Below, piece after piece: positions 1 to 10,392 of a DNA stretch of 64,000 nt. The stretch covers positions 12,745,001-12,809,000 of the forward strand of contig NC_085119.1 in assembly GCF_030269925.1 (NCBI RefSeq), written 5' to 3'. How positions within the stretch are numbered: position 1 is the stretch's first letter; each line of letters begins with the position of its first letter. Source of the DNA: Bombyx mori. Taxonomy: Eukaryota; Arthropoda; Insecta; Lepidoptera; Bombycidae. Below the pieces are notes generated by a model. The model ran no database searches and was not told the origin of the DNA. It saw only the letters and a program-made list of their open reading frames with translations. Both the position numbers and the translations under genes were made by a program.

Positions 1-56
1 GTCCATGTGATCGAAAGCGGCCGCGAGCCGCTGTTCGGGGGTTACCGACCTACGAC

Positions 57-1583
57 CTACCTACGGTCGAAGTTGACCGCGGTGACGAAGTCACGCACGA
101 GCGCGAAGTCGTTGACGGCAGAGGGTTGCGGGGGACGGAACGCGGGCGCGGGGCGAGGTGCGAGCAGGGGCTGGGGCGCGGGGCGTGTCACGAGCGGGGG
201 CGGGGGTGCGGTTTCCGTTCCCGCCTTCGTATACGGCAGCGGCTTTTTCCACGCCGAGACCGTGGGGACTGCAGCCGGCACGAAGGCGGGTTTCGGCACT
301 GAAGGTGCCGAAGTCTTTGGGCCGACGGTTCGCGGAGCTGGGTGGGTTGGACGTTTCCGCGGAGCCCTGGGACATCCACGGTAGTTCGCGGGGTGCCCTT
401 GCTTAAGGCATAGGACACAGCTGGGAGGTTCGGTCGCGGTTTCCCTATCTCTAACGCAATCTAACGTAGCGTGATCGCCGAGGCATTTCACGCAGCGGGG
501 GCGCGCGTGGCAATTACGCGCTGAGTGGCCATAGAGTTGGCACCTGTAGCACTGCCCGGGAGTGCCACGCTTATGGGGGGCTTCGATCGAGATCCCGGAT
601 AGGCCGCAAATTGTCGTGAGACATGCGATCTTCTTTTTGGCCTCCGGGGTGGGTTCTAACGCCACGAGTATCATATTATAGGGCTGTTTGCCCCGCCCGC
701 TGTGCATCCGGTGCACACTAACTATCGGGAGGGCCTGAGCGGTCAGATCCTCCTTAATGTAGTCTATTTCTAGCTCCTTAGGGACTCCGCGTATTACTAC
801 GCGGAGCTCGCGGTCCTCCTGAAGAGCATAGGTGTGGAAACCTATGTTCTCCTTTCGGAGGTATGCTGAGAGGGCCCTATGGTCGCCCGGCGTTGCGACC
901 TTGATCTGAATCCCATGCGCGACGTTACGCGCATGGGTGTAGTTGATTTTATTTGCCTGAAGGGCCTGGGAAACGCGGTTCCACGCAGTTTTTTCCTGGA
1001 GAATCAGCGGGGGCGGGGTAGCTGCTTTAGGAGCGGGCGCGGGCTTGGGACGCGGCGGCGGGGTTACGCGGCGAGCGGAGTCCGACTCCGGTGTCACGAC
1101 TACCTGCGGGCGGGAGGCGGTCGCGGATTTTGTCTGCTTCGTCGTGGAGCTCCGGGACTCCACGGCGCGAGTACGCTTTTTACCGCGCGTTACGGTTTGG
1201 AACCCATCCGAAGTTCCAGGCTGAGGGCTTGACGCGGATTCGAAATCCATCTCCGATTCGGTATCGGAGCCTGAACTCGAAACGATTGAGGTCGCGACGG
1301 ACGAAGCGCGCGATGACGTAAACGACGCGGGCGCGGGGGTGGGGGTTGCGTTAGGCGCTATGTGAGCCGCATCGTCGGAACGTGCGCTCGAACTTAACGC
1401 GGCGGCGGGGGGCGCGCGGCGTGCCTCCGAGGCACGTTTGAAATACGCGGCGACGGACGCGGGGGGGGAGGGATTGCCACGAGAGGCCCTATATGCCTGA
1501 TATTCGGCCCTAATTGTCGGGTACCTTTCCCGGAGGAACCCGACAAAATCACTGTCACTGACACTATCACAATCTTCTTTCAT
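57..1583 (-). CDS. LINE ORF1, Gag-like nucleic-acid-binding protein
   Basis: This 508-residue protein (counted from the ATG at 1583) is the RNA-binding partner of a non-LTR retrotransposon. In the family such proteins coat the element RNA and form the transposition particle. The N-terminal half is Ser/Pro/Ala-rich and low in complexity. A PRE_C2HC-like domain follows at about residues 262-343 (starting VVIRGVPKEL), then three zinc knuckles at about 345-404: C-x2-C-x4-H-x4-C, C-x2-C-x3-H-x4-C and C-x2-C-x4-H-x6-C. A Pro-rich tail ends in DFVTAVNFDRR. The frame is open up to an earlier ATG at 1730, but the extra 49 residues are Arg/Pro-rich and look like translated leader, so I prefer the ATG at 1583. 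PRE_C2HC followed by CCHC knuckles is typical of Jockey-clade ORF1. No stop or frameshift interrupts it. Confidence 0.8.
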   Translation of the reverse strand: MKEDCDSVSDSDFVGFLRERYPTIRAEYQAYRASRGNPSPPASVAAYFKRASEARRAPPAAALSSSARSDDAAHIAPNATPTPAPASFTSSRASSVATSIVSSSGSDTESEMDFESASSPQPGTSDGFQTVTRGKKRTRAVESRSSTTKQTKSATASRPQVVVTPESDSARRVTPPPRPKPAPAPKAATPPPLILQEKTAWNRVSQALQANKINYTHARNVAHGIQIKVATPGDHRALSAYLRKENIGFHTYALQEDRELRVVIRGVPKELEIDYIKEDLTAQALPIVSVHRMHSGRGKQPYNMILVALEPTPEAKKKIACLTTICGLSGISIEAPHKRGTPGQCYRCQLYGHSARNCHARPRCVKCLGDHATLDCVRDRETATEPPSCVLCLKQGHPANYRGCPRAPRKRPTHPAPRTVGPKTSAPSVPKPAFVPAAVPTVSAWKKPLPYTKAGTETAPPPPLVTRPAPQPLLAPRPAPAFRPPQPSAVNDFALVRDFVTAVNFDRR

Positions 1584-2136
1584 CTTCGGTCTTCTTGCCC
1601 AGGGGGGGCGGCCCCGGGACTTTTGTTGAACTCGCCGAAAGGCGAGGCCCCGGATAGGATTTGTAACCCCCCTGTGCTGCAGGACAGCAAGGAGCAGGGG
1701 GGGGGAATGCCTATGCCGTGAAAACGGCAATCGGCGGGGAAAAGGAAAGGAACCCGCTCGGGCTGTATAGTGCTACAGCAGGCAGAATCGCGAGCGGGGG
1801 TCTAGTCTTGAAAAAGACTGTTGTTTTGGGAAGGGTTAGGAAATCGCTAGCCTGTGAGTGCCACAGGAAGCCTGATCGTAGCGATTGGTTTTGTCTTGAA
1901 AAAGACAGTTGGTAAAAGGTGGGTTCGCGGTTACAAAACTTTAGCGCACAAAAATGGACTCCGAGACGCAAATCGCAAGCGACCAACGGATCGGCACGTC
2001 CGCACTACCGAATTGTAAGCACGATGTATTCACGGTCACTACACTGTCGAGCACAACTGTGAGTTCAGAGACGCAGCTCGCAAGCGGGCCACGGAACGGA
2101 AAGCACGTCCGCGCACGACCGAGTCGTGAGCGAGAA
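1584..2136 (-). promoter_or_regulatory. LINE 5' leader with repeats and hairpins
   Basis: Two imperfect direct repeats share GAGACGCA (1963 and 2068, 105 bp apart) and similar flanks of about 70 bp, roughly three quarters identical by eye. A second pair, GTCTTGAAAAAGAC, sits at 1805-1818 and 1893-1906 and can itself fold (GTCTT-GAAA-AAGAC). Between them AATCGCTA (1842-1849) pairs with TAGCGATT (1879-1886) around an inner hairpin CCTGTG/CACAGG (1851-1867). LINE 5' leaders carry internal promoters and structured RNA; these repeats may play that role here, which is inference. Confidence 0.5.
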
Positions 2137-2139
2137 TGT

Positions 2140-2508
2140 GCCATTTTTCTAATGAAATACGTACTTAACAATTGTTCACGACTGACTTTCACGGTGTAGC
2201 AATAACATCGTGTAATAAAAGTCAAACCCACAAAATTTTAATTTGCGTAATTACTGGTGGTAGGACCTATTGTGAGTCCGCACGGGTAGATACCACCACC
2301 CTGCCTATTTCTGCCGTGACCCAGTAATTCGTTTCAATTTAAAGGGTCGGGCAGCCGTTGTATCAACTATACTGAGACCTTAGAACTCATATCTCATGGT
2401 GGGGTGGCAGCATTTACGTTGTAGATGTCTATGAGCTCCAGTATATACTTAGCACCAGGTGGGCTGTGAGCTCGTCCACCCATCTGTGCCATAAAAAAAT
2501 TAAAAAAA
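2140..2508 (+). mobile_element. Bm1-like SINE, nearly full body
   Basis: The copy matches the Bm1 linker region (from TTTTTCTAATGAAATACG at about 2146), then the conserved body starting ACTGGTGGTAGG, and the tail CAGGTGGGCTGTGAGCTCG followed by A-rich sequence. The tRNA-like head is not recognisable. Several substitutions and small insertions (for example in the region 2345-2400) show it is an older copy. Confidence 0.75.
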
Positions 2509-2509
2509 C

Positions 2510-3642
2510 TCAAAATCAATTATGTTCCAGGGTGTTATCTCGACAAACGCATTTGCTGCATCTTGAGTTCGCTCGTGCGACCTTGTCAAGCAAAAAGATC
2601 TCTGGACCAGACATCATACTTCCATTCTAAATAATAGCTTCAGTTTTTCTAACAATTTTTGTCGCATTATCTAAGCAATTTAAAACAAAATACTTTTGCC
2701 TATTTCAATGAACGCGAATACTCTCCTCGCCCAATTAGAGATAGATATGAGGATGAGAGATAGATATGAGGATAGATATGAGATATCGAAATTTCAGTTG
2801 TATTACGCCTATTAAGTATTTTGGCAGTTAGCTATAACTAGCCGTCATTGTAAAAAAAAAAGTGTGTGTGTCCGCTCCGACGCACGACTGGAGTTTACTG
2901 GATATAAAAAATTAAACGAAACAATACGAGAAATAGTTCTATATTACGACAACACGATACACTACAGATTATTAACAAATTAACGAGACACAAAACAAAC
3001 GACTAACAAATATATGAAAATACAATAATGAGAGAAACGCGCGATCAGTACGAGGCTTTGTGGCGGACTGCCGGCGCAGGCGCATAACGCATTTCGTGTG
3101 ACATGCTAGTACGATTTTGGTCCCCATAATTTTCATACCCCGGGCCTATATATGTAAATCGATTCTAAAGGAGTAAACTCCAAAAAGTGTTAACTTTTTA
3201 GTTGTGTTTTTATACTATGAATTAAGTTCCTCACTATTCGATTTTAATGTAAAATAAACAACATAAAGTAACAGACGACCTATCAAGAAAAGTACATAAA
3301 TTCAGCCGGCTCGTTAGCTCTCCAACTAATTTATACAAATTGAATGCAGTTGGTCTGTGTTTGAGTTGGATGCTAAGTTGTGTTTGTAATGCTATTAGGT
3401 CGTTCTGTGTTTACGATGTGTGTAACTGTTCTGCCATACGTTATGTTTGGTGTGTTTGCACGTTATTCATGTTGACTTAATACTCTCAATACTCTGCTCT
3501 TTGACAGTATACATATTTCTCACAAAGAAATCGAATCACTAAGAAGTATTCTTCAAAATAAACTAAGAGATTGACAATTGGGCCCTTTCGGTGCGAAAGT
3601 TATAAATGTTAAGTCGTATGTTTTCATTTTATTCGATTATTA
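2510..3642. other. Unique AT-rich stretch with short tandem repeat
   Basis: No gene seen. A degenerate tandem repeat of units like AGATAGATATGAGG lies at about 2741-2792. A GC-richer patch at about 3055-3110 is not a repeat I recognise. Confidence 0.5.
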
Positions 3643-3644
3643 TA

Positions 3645-4950
3645 CCTAGTCAGGTCATAAATTCTGTCACATGTTTAATGTAAAATAATTGAAACAAGTT
3701 TATTCATTATGTAACCATTCATATACCAAAATGAATTTAACAAAACATAGATTTTATGACACTAAAGTTTGTTCAAAATGACCTCCGTGATTTTGAATAC
3801 AGGCCTTCAATCTGCGCGGCCAGCCGTCTATCGCAGCACGAACGAGGTCCACGTCAATATCGGCGGCTACCTTAATCAAGGTTGTCTTGAGTGACTCCAA
3901 ATTGGGATGAGGCTTTGAGCACGCCTTTTCCTCCAAGTGTTGCCATATTTTGTAATCTAACGGATTCAAATCTGGACTGGAGGAGGGCCAGTCTTCGTGC
4001 CGGATGAAGTCGATTTCACGCGCCGCCAGCCAGTCTTGTGTGCTCTTCGCTCTATGAGCTGGCGCCGAATCTTGTTGGAATACCCAGTGCCTGTTATTGA
4101 ACATGGTATGAGAAACAGGTTCCACAAGGTTTGTCAGGACTGTATTTTGATACACAACTGCATTCGTTTTTACACCTTTCTTACAAAAATGTACCTCTGT
4201 TAAGCCCCAATAAGAAACTCCGAACCATACCATGAGCGAGGATGGAAAATGACCTCGTTGGACACGCGGAATACGGTTGCTCGCTTCTTCACTACTGTGT
4301 GCGTACACCTTATCATTTTGTTTGTTGTAGCTCTCTTCAACGGTAAAATTTTTTTCATCCGAAAAAAGAATTTCCCGATATTTTTTTCCCGCGTACCGCT
4401 TCAACAAAGCGCGGCATCTCTTCAGTCTCAGGTCCATTAGACGAGCATTCAAACGATGTCCTGTTTTTCTTCGATACGCCCGAAGCCCTAAGTCTTCATT
4501 TAACACCCTTTTTACCGTGGTTCTGCTTAACCCCATCTGAAGGGCCAACAGTTTCTGCTTACGTTTGGGATTTCTTTGAATTCGCGCCTTCACAGCTTTT
4601 ATCACTGCTGGAGTCCTAACAGCCCGAGGGCGACCACTTCTTGACCTGTCATCTACACTAGATTCTTCATTGTATCGTTTGATGGTACGATAAACGAATC
4701 TTTTGGTTATATTCAAATTTTTCAGTATGTTAAAAATTTGAATTGGCGCGTAACCGCAACGATGCAACGCAATAACTGCAACACGGTCTTCTTTAAGCGT
4801 CCACTCCATATTTAAAAATGAGTAAAATTCTAAAAGTATACATTTTTATTTTCATGAACAATTCGAAATTCGAATTCAACAAACTTTTTTGTGGCCAGCA
4901 TTCTAAAAGAAAAGTTTTTACTGTGTGACAATACTTATGACCTGACTAGT
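3645..4950 (-). mobile_element. mariner-like transposon (DD37D), copy 1, complete
   Basis: This is a 1306-bp cut-and-paste element bounded by TA target duplications (3643-3644 and 4951-4952). The imperfect inverted ends of about 27 bp begin ACTAGTCAGGTCATAAG (transposase 5' side, right) and CCTAGTCAGGTCATAAA (left). It holds one intact transposase gene. Two further copies lie at 30396-31701 and 32841-34147, with almost the same length and very similar sequence, so the family amplified recently. The DD37D triad places it in the mori/maT-like part of the mariner/Tc1 superfamily. Confidence 0.93.
3754..4809 (-). CDS. mariner-like transposase, DD37D, intact
   Basis: This 351-residue DDE/D transposase would bind the element's inverted ends and carry out cut-and-paste transposition into TA sites in the nucleus. 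Residues 1-50 contain a helix-turn-helix (VIALHRCGYAPIQIF through FVYRTIKRYNE). SGRPRAVRT (58-66) resembles a GRPR AT-hook-like linker, and a second DNA-binding helix lies around 85-105 (MGLSRTTVKRVL). The catalytic Asp residues are D151 (ILFSDEKNF), D247 (VFQQDSAPAH) and D285 (SPDLNPLDY), with 37 residues between the last two. The length is normal for mariner. The last five residues (QTLVS) are absent from copies 2 and 3, where the CAA codon is TAA. The frame shows no break, so an active enzyme is possible but not shown. Confidence 0.92.
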   Translation of the reverse strand: MEWTLKEDRVAVIALHRCGYAPIQIFNILKNLNITKRFVYRTIKRYNEESSVDDRSRSGRPRAVRTPAVIKAVKARIQRNPKRKQKLLALQMGLSRTTVKRVLNEDLGLRAYRRKTGHRLNARLMDLRLKRCRALLKRYAGKKYREILFSDEKNFTVEESYNKQNDKVYAHSSEEASNRIPRVQRGHFPSSLMVWFGVSYWGLTEVHFCKKGVKTNAVVYQNTVLTNLVEPVSHTMFNNRHWVFQQDSAPAHRAKSTQDWLAAREIDFIRHEDWPSSSPDLNPLDYKIWQHLEEKACSKPHPNLESLKTTLIKVAADIDVDLVRAAIDGWPRRLKACIQNHGGHFEQTLVS

Positions 4951-4952
4951 TA

Positions 4953-5502
4953 TTAATTAGTGTACGAAACACAACACACGTAAATAAAAATCTATATTGT
5001 AGTTTTCTGATTTTTATTGTTCAAAAAGATTTTTGAAGTGTATATAGTGTAAAAGATTCTAATCGTAACCTAGATTTAAATGCATAGGTCCTGTAATGTA
5101 CAGACCAATTACGTGTAATAATTATTCATTATTAAATAATTATTATGATAATCATTTAAACATTGATTCTAAACAAAAAAAGTCGAAGTCGCTCGACACT
5201 ATCAAATCACTATTTCAGTTAGTTCTCAAATAATTAAAAAAATATATATTTAAATAACAGTTCATTAATTAATATCTGTAGTATATTAGAAATACACATA
5301 AACTGAGATGTAAGTTAAAAGTCATTGTTAAATCACCATTAATTTGAAGACATATTCTTCAAGCAAGCTATGACAAGATTGATTACACCTTACACTTACT
5401 TACCTTACACTAATTAGTACATTAGTTTTTCCTTGTTCAATCTTGAACTACTGAGTTATTCATCAGATGAAGCTTAAAATCAAAAATAAATAAATAAAAG
5501 AT
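4953..5502. other. AT-rich stretch, nothing recognised
   Basis: Very AT-rich sequence with short A and T runs. No open frame, repeat family or RNA gene could be supported. Confidence 0.5.
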
Positions 5503-5632
5503 TTTTATTATTGCCTTCAAAGACAGACAATTCGTCACCGAGTTGAGCATGACTGGCAATCGTTAATGGCAGAATTCCGTTAATACCAGGGGCATAAACA
5601 ATCCACTATCTACTGCCACTTCTTTACAAATA
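5503..5632 (-). mobile_element. Degraded 3' end of LINE family T
   Basis: A decayed match to the family T 3' end seen at 60244-60360: a TTATTGCC start, then AATACCAGGGGCATAA and a CTACTGCC stretch in the same order as the better copies. There are many substitutions, so it is an old insertion. Confidence 0.5.
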
Positions 5633-5667
5633 ACCACGACACTTTCGCAAAAAGGGTGTTCGACGTC

Positions 5668-5990
5668 GCCCAAAACACGTCATTTCGGATCCTCCCGATT
5701 CACTAACGGTGCTTTTAGCTACCTCAAGCACTGGTCATCGTTCTCGTCACCTGCGACGAAGGGCTCGGCGAGTAAATTAACCAACAGATACAGCCCACTG
5801 AGTTTCTCGCCGGATCTTCTCAGTGAGTCGCGTTTCCGATCCGGTGGTAGATTCTGCGAAGCACGGCTCTTGCTAGGGTTCGTGTTAGCAACGTCGTCAG
5901 GTTTGAGCCCCGTGAGCTCACCTACTAGTTCGGCGAATCTAGAATAACCCCTCGAGGTTACTAGAATAGGTAGAGAAAAAAAAAAGAAAA
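5668..5990 (+). repeat. Family H repeat, copy a
   Basis: Same dispersed repeat as at 43092 and 59372. It contains the core CTGAGTTTCTCGCCGGATC with an internal inverted pair CCGGATC/GATCCGG, a GAGCCCCGTGAGCTCACC block, a 3' hairpin (ATAACC 5944-5949 with GGTTA 5956-5960) and an A-rich tail. The layout (A tail, terminal hairpin, variable 5' ends) fits a retroposed element. I do not recognise the family by name. Confidence 0.75.
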
Positions 5991-6902
5991 AAGAGGGTGT
6001 TCTATTTTAAATACAAAACTGTATCATAATATCTGAGAATAAAACTCATACTTACACGGCAGCTTTCGTGACACGTAAACAATCGAAAACTTCATTAAGC
6101 CACACGCACACTGCAATTATAAAATAATAATAATATCATAATGAATGGTTTCTCAAGTTTGTTATTAATTTTCGAATCGTTCTATTAATGAACGGTGCGC
6201 GGTGACCAGCCTTTGGCGCTGTATCGTGCGTACCATATTATTTTCTGTCAAGGATAGCTAAAGAAACACCTACGCATGTTTTTTTTATTGTTTAGATTTA
6301 TGAGCACTGGCCAAACGACGCGGATACAGGTACAAAATTTGTTTGCTCATTTAATCGGCAGTTTTAGTGTCTTTGTACTGCACCTTTATGAGTCTGCGAT
6401 TTCAAGACACACCTGGTGATATTTAGTCACTGGAGTCCATATAAATGAGAACATTGTTTGCGGGAGAAATAGGTAATATGATAGCATTCTCATTGTATGC
6501 AGAAGTTCTTGCCTTTTCCAAATTACATCGGTTGCAAACTAAATTACAGAGGAGAATATACTATAATTGGATCCCCATGGAAAATGCACACGCTCTATCA
6601 ATAGTTTAATTTAAATATACGACTTCGTAACGCTAAAGTTTTGTGAGTAAGTAACTAAATTAACAAAGCATATATTAATTCCACAGCGGGAGAATAATCT
6701 ATGATTTCTCAATTTAGCACGTGAAAATATATGCAAAGCTTATAATTTTGTGTGCGTAAAATTAAGGGTTGGATATTGAGAACTCACATAACTAGATACG
6801 ACCATCGTGCCAATTGTGACTGAGACTTGATGGACAAGAGCAAAAATCTTAGCATCAAGCCAGAGCTCGACTGCCCATATTAGACACAAAATAGCTAAAT
6901 AA
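5991..6902. other. Unique stretch, nothing recognised
   Basis: No open frame of coding character and no repeat I can place. Positions 6886-6902 are the left copy of the target duplication of the next SINE. Confidence 0.5.
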
Positions 6903-7193
6903 CAGTTAAATTTACTGGTGGTAGGACCTCTTGAGAGTCCACGCGGGTAGGTACCACCACCCTACTTATTTCTGCCGTGAAGCAGTAATGCGTTTCGGTT
7001 TGAAGGGTGGGGCAGCCGTTGTAACTATACTTGAGACCTTCGAACTTATATCTCAAGGTGGGTGGCGCATTTACGTTGTAGATGTCTATGGGCTCCAGTA
7101 ACCACTTCACACCAGGTGGGCTGTGAGCTCGTCCACCCATCTAAGCAATAAAAAAAATATATATATTAATAATAATAATTAAATAGCATAATA
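6903..7193 (+). mobile_element. Bm1-like SINE, headless, with 17-bp target duplication
   Basis: The body starts ACTGGTGGTAGG at 6914 and runs to AAGCAATA plus an A/T-rich tail. The direct repeat ACAAAATAGCTAAATAA flanks it at 6886-6902 and 7194-7210, which is good evidence for target-primed insertion. The tRNA-like head with the Pol III boxes is absent. Confidence 0.88.
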
Positions 7194-7210
7194 ACAAAAT
7201 AGCTAAATAA

Positions 7211-7948
7211 TAATTAAAATAAACTTTCATTCATTAGTAAAACAGACTAGTAAGTTCGGTTCTGAAATATCCGGTCGTACCAAAGACACCATCCGGGAAC
7301 CACTAATGGAATGACTGTCATACCGCAAGCCACAAACGTCAAGATGTCAAAATGTTCCGCTGTGGCTCGTTTGTGGGCACACGCCACACATCATTGATTG
7401 GATCTAGCCTTGATTAGCAATCACAATATAATTGAACACACTTTAAGCTTTTAACTTGTGATCCAACACTTTCTAAGAATGCATGAAAAATATTAAAAAA
7501 AAAAATAACAACGCTTTGTCGCCTAAAGTTATGAAGAATAAAACAAAGATACATATAATATGAATATTCCCAAAAATACTCGATAGAACAGGAAAAAAAT
7601 ATGTAAAGGTTTATTTTATATTTTATAATTACAAATTCCGTAACAGTTTTACTGGTGAAAATAAGAGTAGTTGAATTTATTTTTTTATCTTGAGGTACAC
7701 ATCTGACCAAAGAATAATCTTAAATCAAATAATAATTTAGAAACATAGAATGATGTAACTTTAATGATCGATCCCGTAATATCCCGATATATTTTCTATC
7801 CTCGCACGCAGTATCGACTCTAATTAGTTTTTATTTTATTTTGAGACACCACTGCCATCATAGATTGTACATTCTAGATTTGTGTATTCCGTTTCTTGTA
7901 CAAAGTCCAAAGTAATCAAAGCCCAAAATTTCTGGTAAATTGGTAATT
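7211..7948. other. AT-rich stretch, nothing recognised
   Basis: An open frame of about 98 codons at 7414-7710 (minus) is rich in Phe/Ile/Tyr/Lys as expected from AT-rich noise, and I do not call it a gene. Confidence 0.5.
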
Positions 7949-8136
7949 GGTGAAGCAGAAATGCGTTTCGGTTTGAAGGGCGGGGCAGCCGTTGTAATTA
8001 TTATACTGAGACCATAGAACTCATATCTCAAGGAGGGTGGCGGCATTTACGTTATACATATCTATGGGCTCCGGTAATCACCTAACATTAGGTGGGCCGT
8101 GAGCTGGTTCACCCAACTAAGCAATATAAAAAAAAA
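7949..8136 (+). mobile_element. Bm1-like SINE, 5'-truncated
   Basis: Begins inside the body (GTGAAGCAGAAATGCGTTTC) and continues to the tail AAGCAATATAAAAAAAAA. It is more strongly 5'-truncated than the common headless form and has scattered substitutions. Confidence 0.8.
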
Positions 8137-8513
8137 TACCTACATTGTACACAAATAGAATTATATCTAAATATGCGTCCCAAAATACAAACAGCTACTA
8201 CCTCCGCACCTTATCTTATTTTGCAACGAAAACCTGCACATACGAACGGTAGGTGTATTTAGTTGTCAACACAATAGCTTCCTGTTTCATCGGAGACATG
8301 CGACGGTGACAGTCGCACAATGAGACCTACGCTCTCTCTTTACCAATTGTAATATTGGTATCGACGAAATAACCGAATGTCGTACGGATGTTTTCGAAGC
8401 CCACGTGAAATACTGATTAACTTCGAGCACTGACAATGTGTCGTATCACTGAAGTCTGAATGATTGTTTTTTTATTTATTTTATCCTAAGAATACTCTTT
8501 TAAAATTTGCTTT
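8137..8513. other. Unique stretch, nothing recognised
   Basis: No coding frame, repeat or RNA gene supported. Confidence 0.45.
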
Positions 8514-8825
8514 ATCATCATCATCAGCATCAGCCTTTATCTACCACTGCTGAACATAGGCCTTCCCCAGTGCCTTTCACAGAATGCGGTCCTCCGCCTT
8601 CCGCATCCAACGACTTCCCGCCGTGCGCACTAAGTCGTCGGTCCACCTGGCTGGAGGACACCCCACGCTCTTGGTACCCATCCGCGGCCTCCATTCGAGG
8701 ACTTTCCTCCCCCACCTGGCGTAGTTGGTTCGACAGACGTGACCAGCCCATTGCCACTTTAGCCTGCTAACTTTGAGAGCTATGTCGTCGACTTTGGTTC
8801 TCCGTCGAATTTCTTCGTCCCGGAT
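8514..8825 (-). mobile_element. RTE-like LINE 3' end (family E), truncated
   Basis: Starts with a CATCATCATCAGCATCAG run, the complement of an ATG-type 3' tail, and continues with the family E terminal coding region. Shared words with 9777 and 12934 include the CCACTGCTG-ACATAGGCC stretch and CACCCCACGCTCTT. On the minus strand this would be the end of a reverse transcriptase ORF, but frames are broken. It is a dead 5'-truncated copy and more diverged than the other two. Confidence 0.7.
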
Positions 8826-9381
8826 TTTTTTATAAAAGAAAGAAGAAGATTTTCTTGCATAAATTAAAACTTCAAATTTAGTTTTCTTAATATTTAAATT
8901 GGATTATTTGAAATCTTGTCAAATTTGTGTACCGTTGATAGCAAGATAATAATGATTTCTCTCTTAAATGAGTAATGGTAAACTCATTCAGTTGACACTT
9001 ATTAATTTTGTTTGAATGAGCACGTTCACACAATGTATTTATTTTTAGGAATATTTTCAATATGATTATGATCTGTTTAACTGTACTGGATAATAAGTAT
9101 AAAACTCCAGCCACAGCAGCTGGAACTATTTTATAACTAATTAATCTTATGAACAATAAATATAATTCAATAAGTTGGTTATATGTAGGTATATCAATTA
9201 TTCCACAAAATTATTATCCTAGTTTGCGGATTTTAGACTTACCATTCGCAATGCGGCTTGTCATTAGGCAGTCGGCTAAAAATAGAAATGTGAGCCAACT
9301 CAAATGCTTTGCGTATGTTGATTGATAATATTGTTATAATAATAAAAACAGGATAAACAAATATAACGAGATATTTACTTG
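8826..9381. other. AT-rich stretch, nothing recognised
   Basis: No gene or repeat supported. An 89-codon open frame on the minus strand at 8887-9156 has AT-noise composition. Confidence 0.45.
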
Positions 9382-9620
9382 TTTTTTTATTTAATTATTG
9401 CTTAGATGGTTCGACGAGCTCACAGCCCACCTGGTGTTAAGTGGTTATTGGAGCCCATGGACATCTACAACGTAAATGCTGTCACCCACCTTGAGATATG
9501 AGTTCTAAGGTCTCAGTATACTTACAACGGCTACCCCACCCATCAAACCGAAACGAATTACTGCTTCACGGTAGAAATACCACTACCGGCGGACTCACAA
9601 GAGGTCCTACCATCAGTAAA
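9382..9620 (-). mobile_element. Bm1-like SINE, headless, with internal deletion
   Basis: Poly-T and TTGCTTAGATGG (the complement of the SINE tail) open the copy. It ends at 9617 with the complement of ACTGATGGTAGG, the common headless boundary. About 20-30 bp of the GC-rich middle are missing near 9580. Confidence 0.8.
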
Positions 9621-9776
9621 AGTGTCTTGTTTTTTATATTATGTTCACTGTACCCTCTTATAACTAACTCGTATGCATTTTATTTGATCTTGAGGGAATA
9701 ATAAAACCTATATACAATTAAATACCATTCTCTTATACGAATAAGTTCATTAGGACATTATAAAGTTGTCAGAGAT

Positions 9777-9894
9777 CATCATCATCATCATCATCAACAG
9801 CCCACAGTCGTCCACTGCTGGACATAGGCCTCTCCCAATCCACACCACTGAGCCCGGTCTGCGGCTCTCCTCATCCACTTCTTGCCGGCCACCC
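9777..9894 (-). mobile_element. RTE-like LINE 3' end (family E), 118 bp, with target duplication
   Basis: A (CAT)n run is followed by CAACAGCCCACAGTCGTCCA and the terminal family E sequence. The 10-bp direct repeat TGTCAGAGAT (9767-9776 and 9895-9904) flanks it, fixing both ends. This is an extremely 5'-truncated target-primed insertion. Confidence 0.88.
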
Positions 9895-9904
9895 TGTCAG
9901 AGAT

Positions 9905-10392
9905 AACCAACATATTTTGCGTCTTAACAACTATTTAGTTACACAATTATTAATTATGAAGTATTTTATATTCGAAATCGTAATAGGCTTGTCTTTAATA
10001 GTTGTAATAAAATGTGCACGTGTCGTTTGAAGAACTTAATGAAACTGGAATGCAATTAATCAAATCCACGCACAGATAAACATGTATGTATGAAAGTCAA
10101 TCAATTTGACATACGTAAACTATAATTTGAACATAGCTCGCGGGAGGCGATCACCTTAGTTTCATTTGCTAAACTAATTCCATTTCACATTGAGAACGCT
10201 TAGTAATTATTCGAGAATCATTGAAAAGCTTTATGTGATTATTTAATTTAAAATTAAATTAATTTTAAATTTAAATTATATTTTAAATTAATTTAATTAT
10301 TAATTTGATAATTTCATATAAATTTTTAATTTAATAAAAATTAAAGAGATGTACAAGTGGGTTACCGATTATATTGTAATACATTATTATTA
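9905..10392. other. AT-rich stretch with A/T palindromic run
   Basis: No gene. About 10225-10345 is nearly pure A+T made of overlapping palindromes such as AATTTAAATT and TTAATTTAAAATTAA; it is low-complexity sequence. Confidence 0.5.

Larger units (their letters stand above)
1..2136 (-). mobile_element. Jockey-type LINE, 5' part, cut by window edge
   Basis: The minus strand carries a structured 5' leader, a gag-like ORF1 and, 50 bp after the ORF1 stop, an ATG at 6-4 (ATGGAC) that may open ORF2 off the left edge. The region is much richer in G+C than its surroundings. The left part (ORF2 and 3' end) cannot be seen, so clade assignment rests on ORF1 alone. The 5' limit near 2136 is set by where a plus-strand Bm1 copy begins to be recognisable and is approximate. 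Confidence 0.75.

Noticed and set aside
7..418. Several GC-rich open frames on both strands at the window start (up to 125 codons)
   Set aside because: They lie across the minus-strand LINE ORF1 and are explained by its Pro/Ala/Arg-rich, GC-rich codons; no domain of their own.
879..1321. Plus-strand open frames of 117 and 76 codons
   Set aside because: Antisense shadows of the LINE ORF1.
1805..1906. GTCTT-GAAA-AAGAC hairpins as bacterial-type terminators
   Set aside because: The genome is eukaryotic, there is no following T run in either sense, and they sit in a LINE leader.
9779..9796. CAT-repeat run as a microsatellite or CRISPR-like array
   Set aside because: It is the complement of an RTE-type LINE tail, with a target duplication immediately outside; no spacer-repeat structure.
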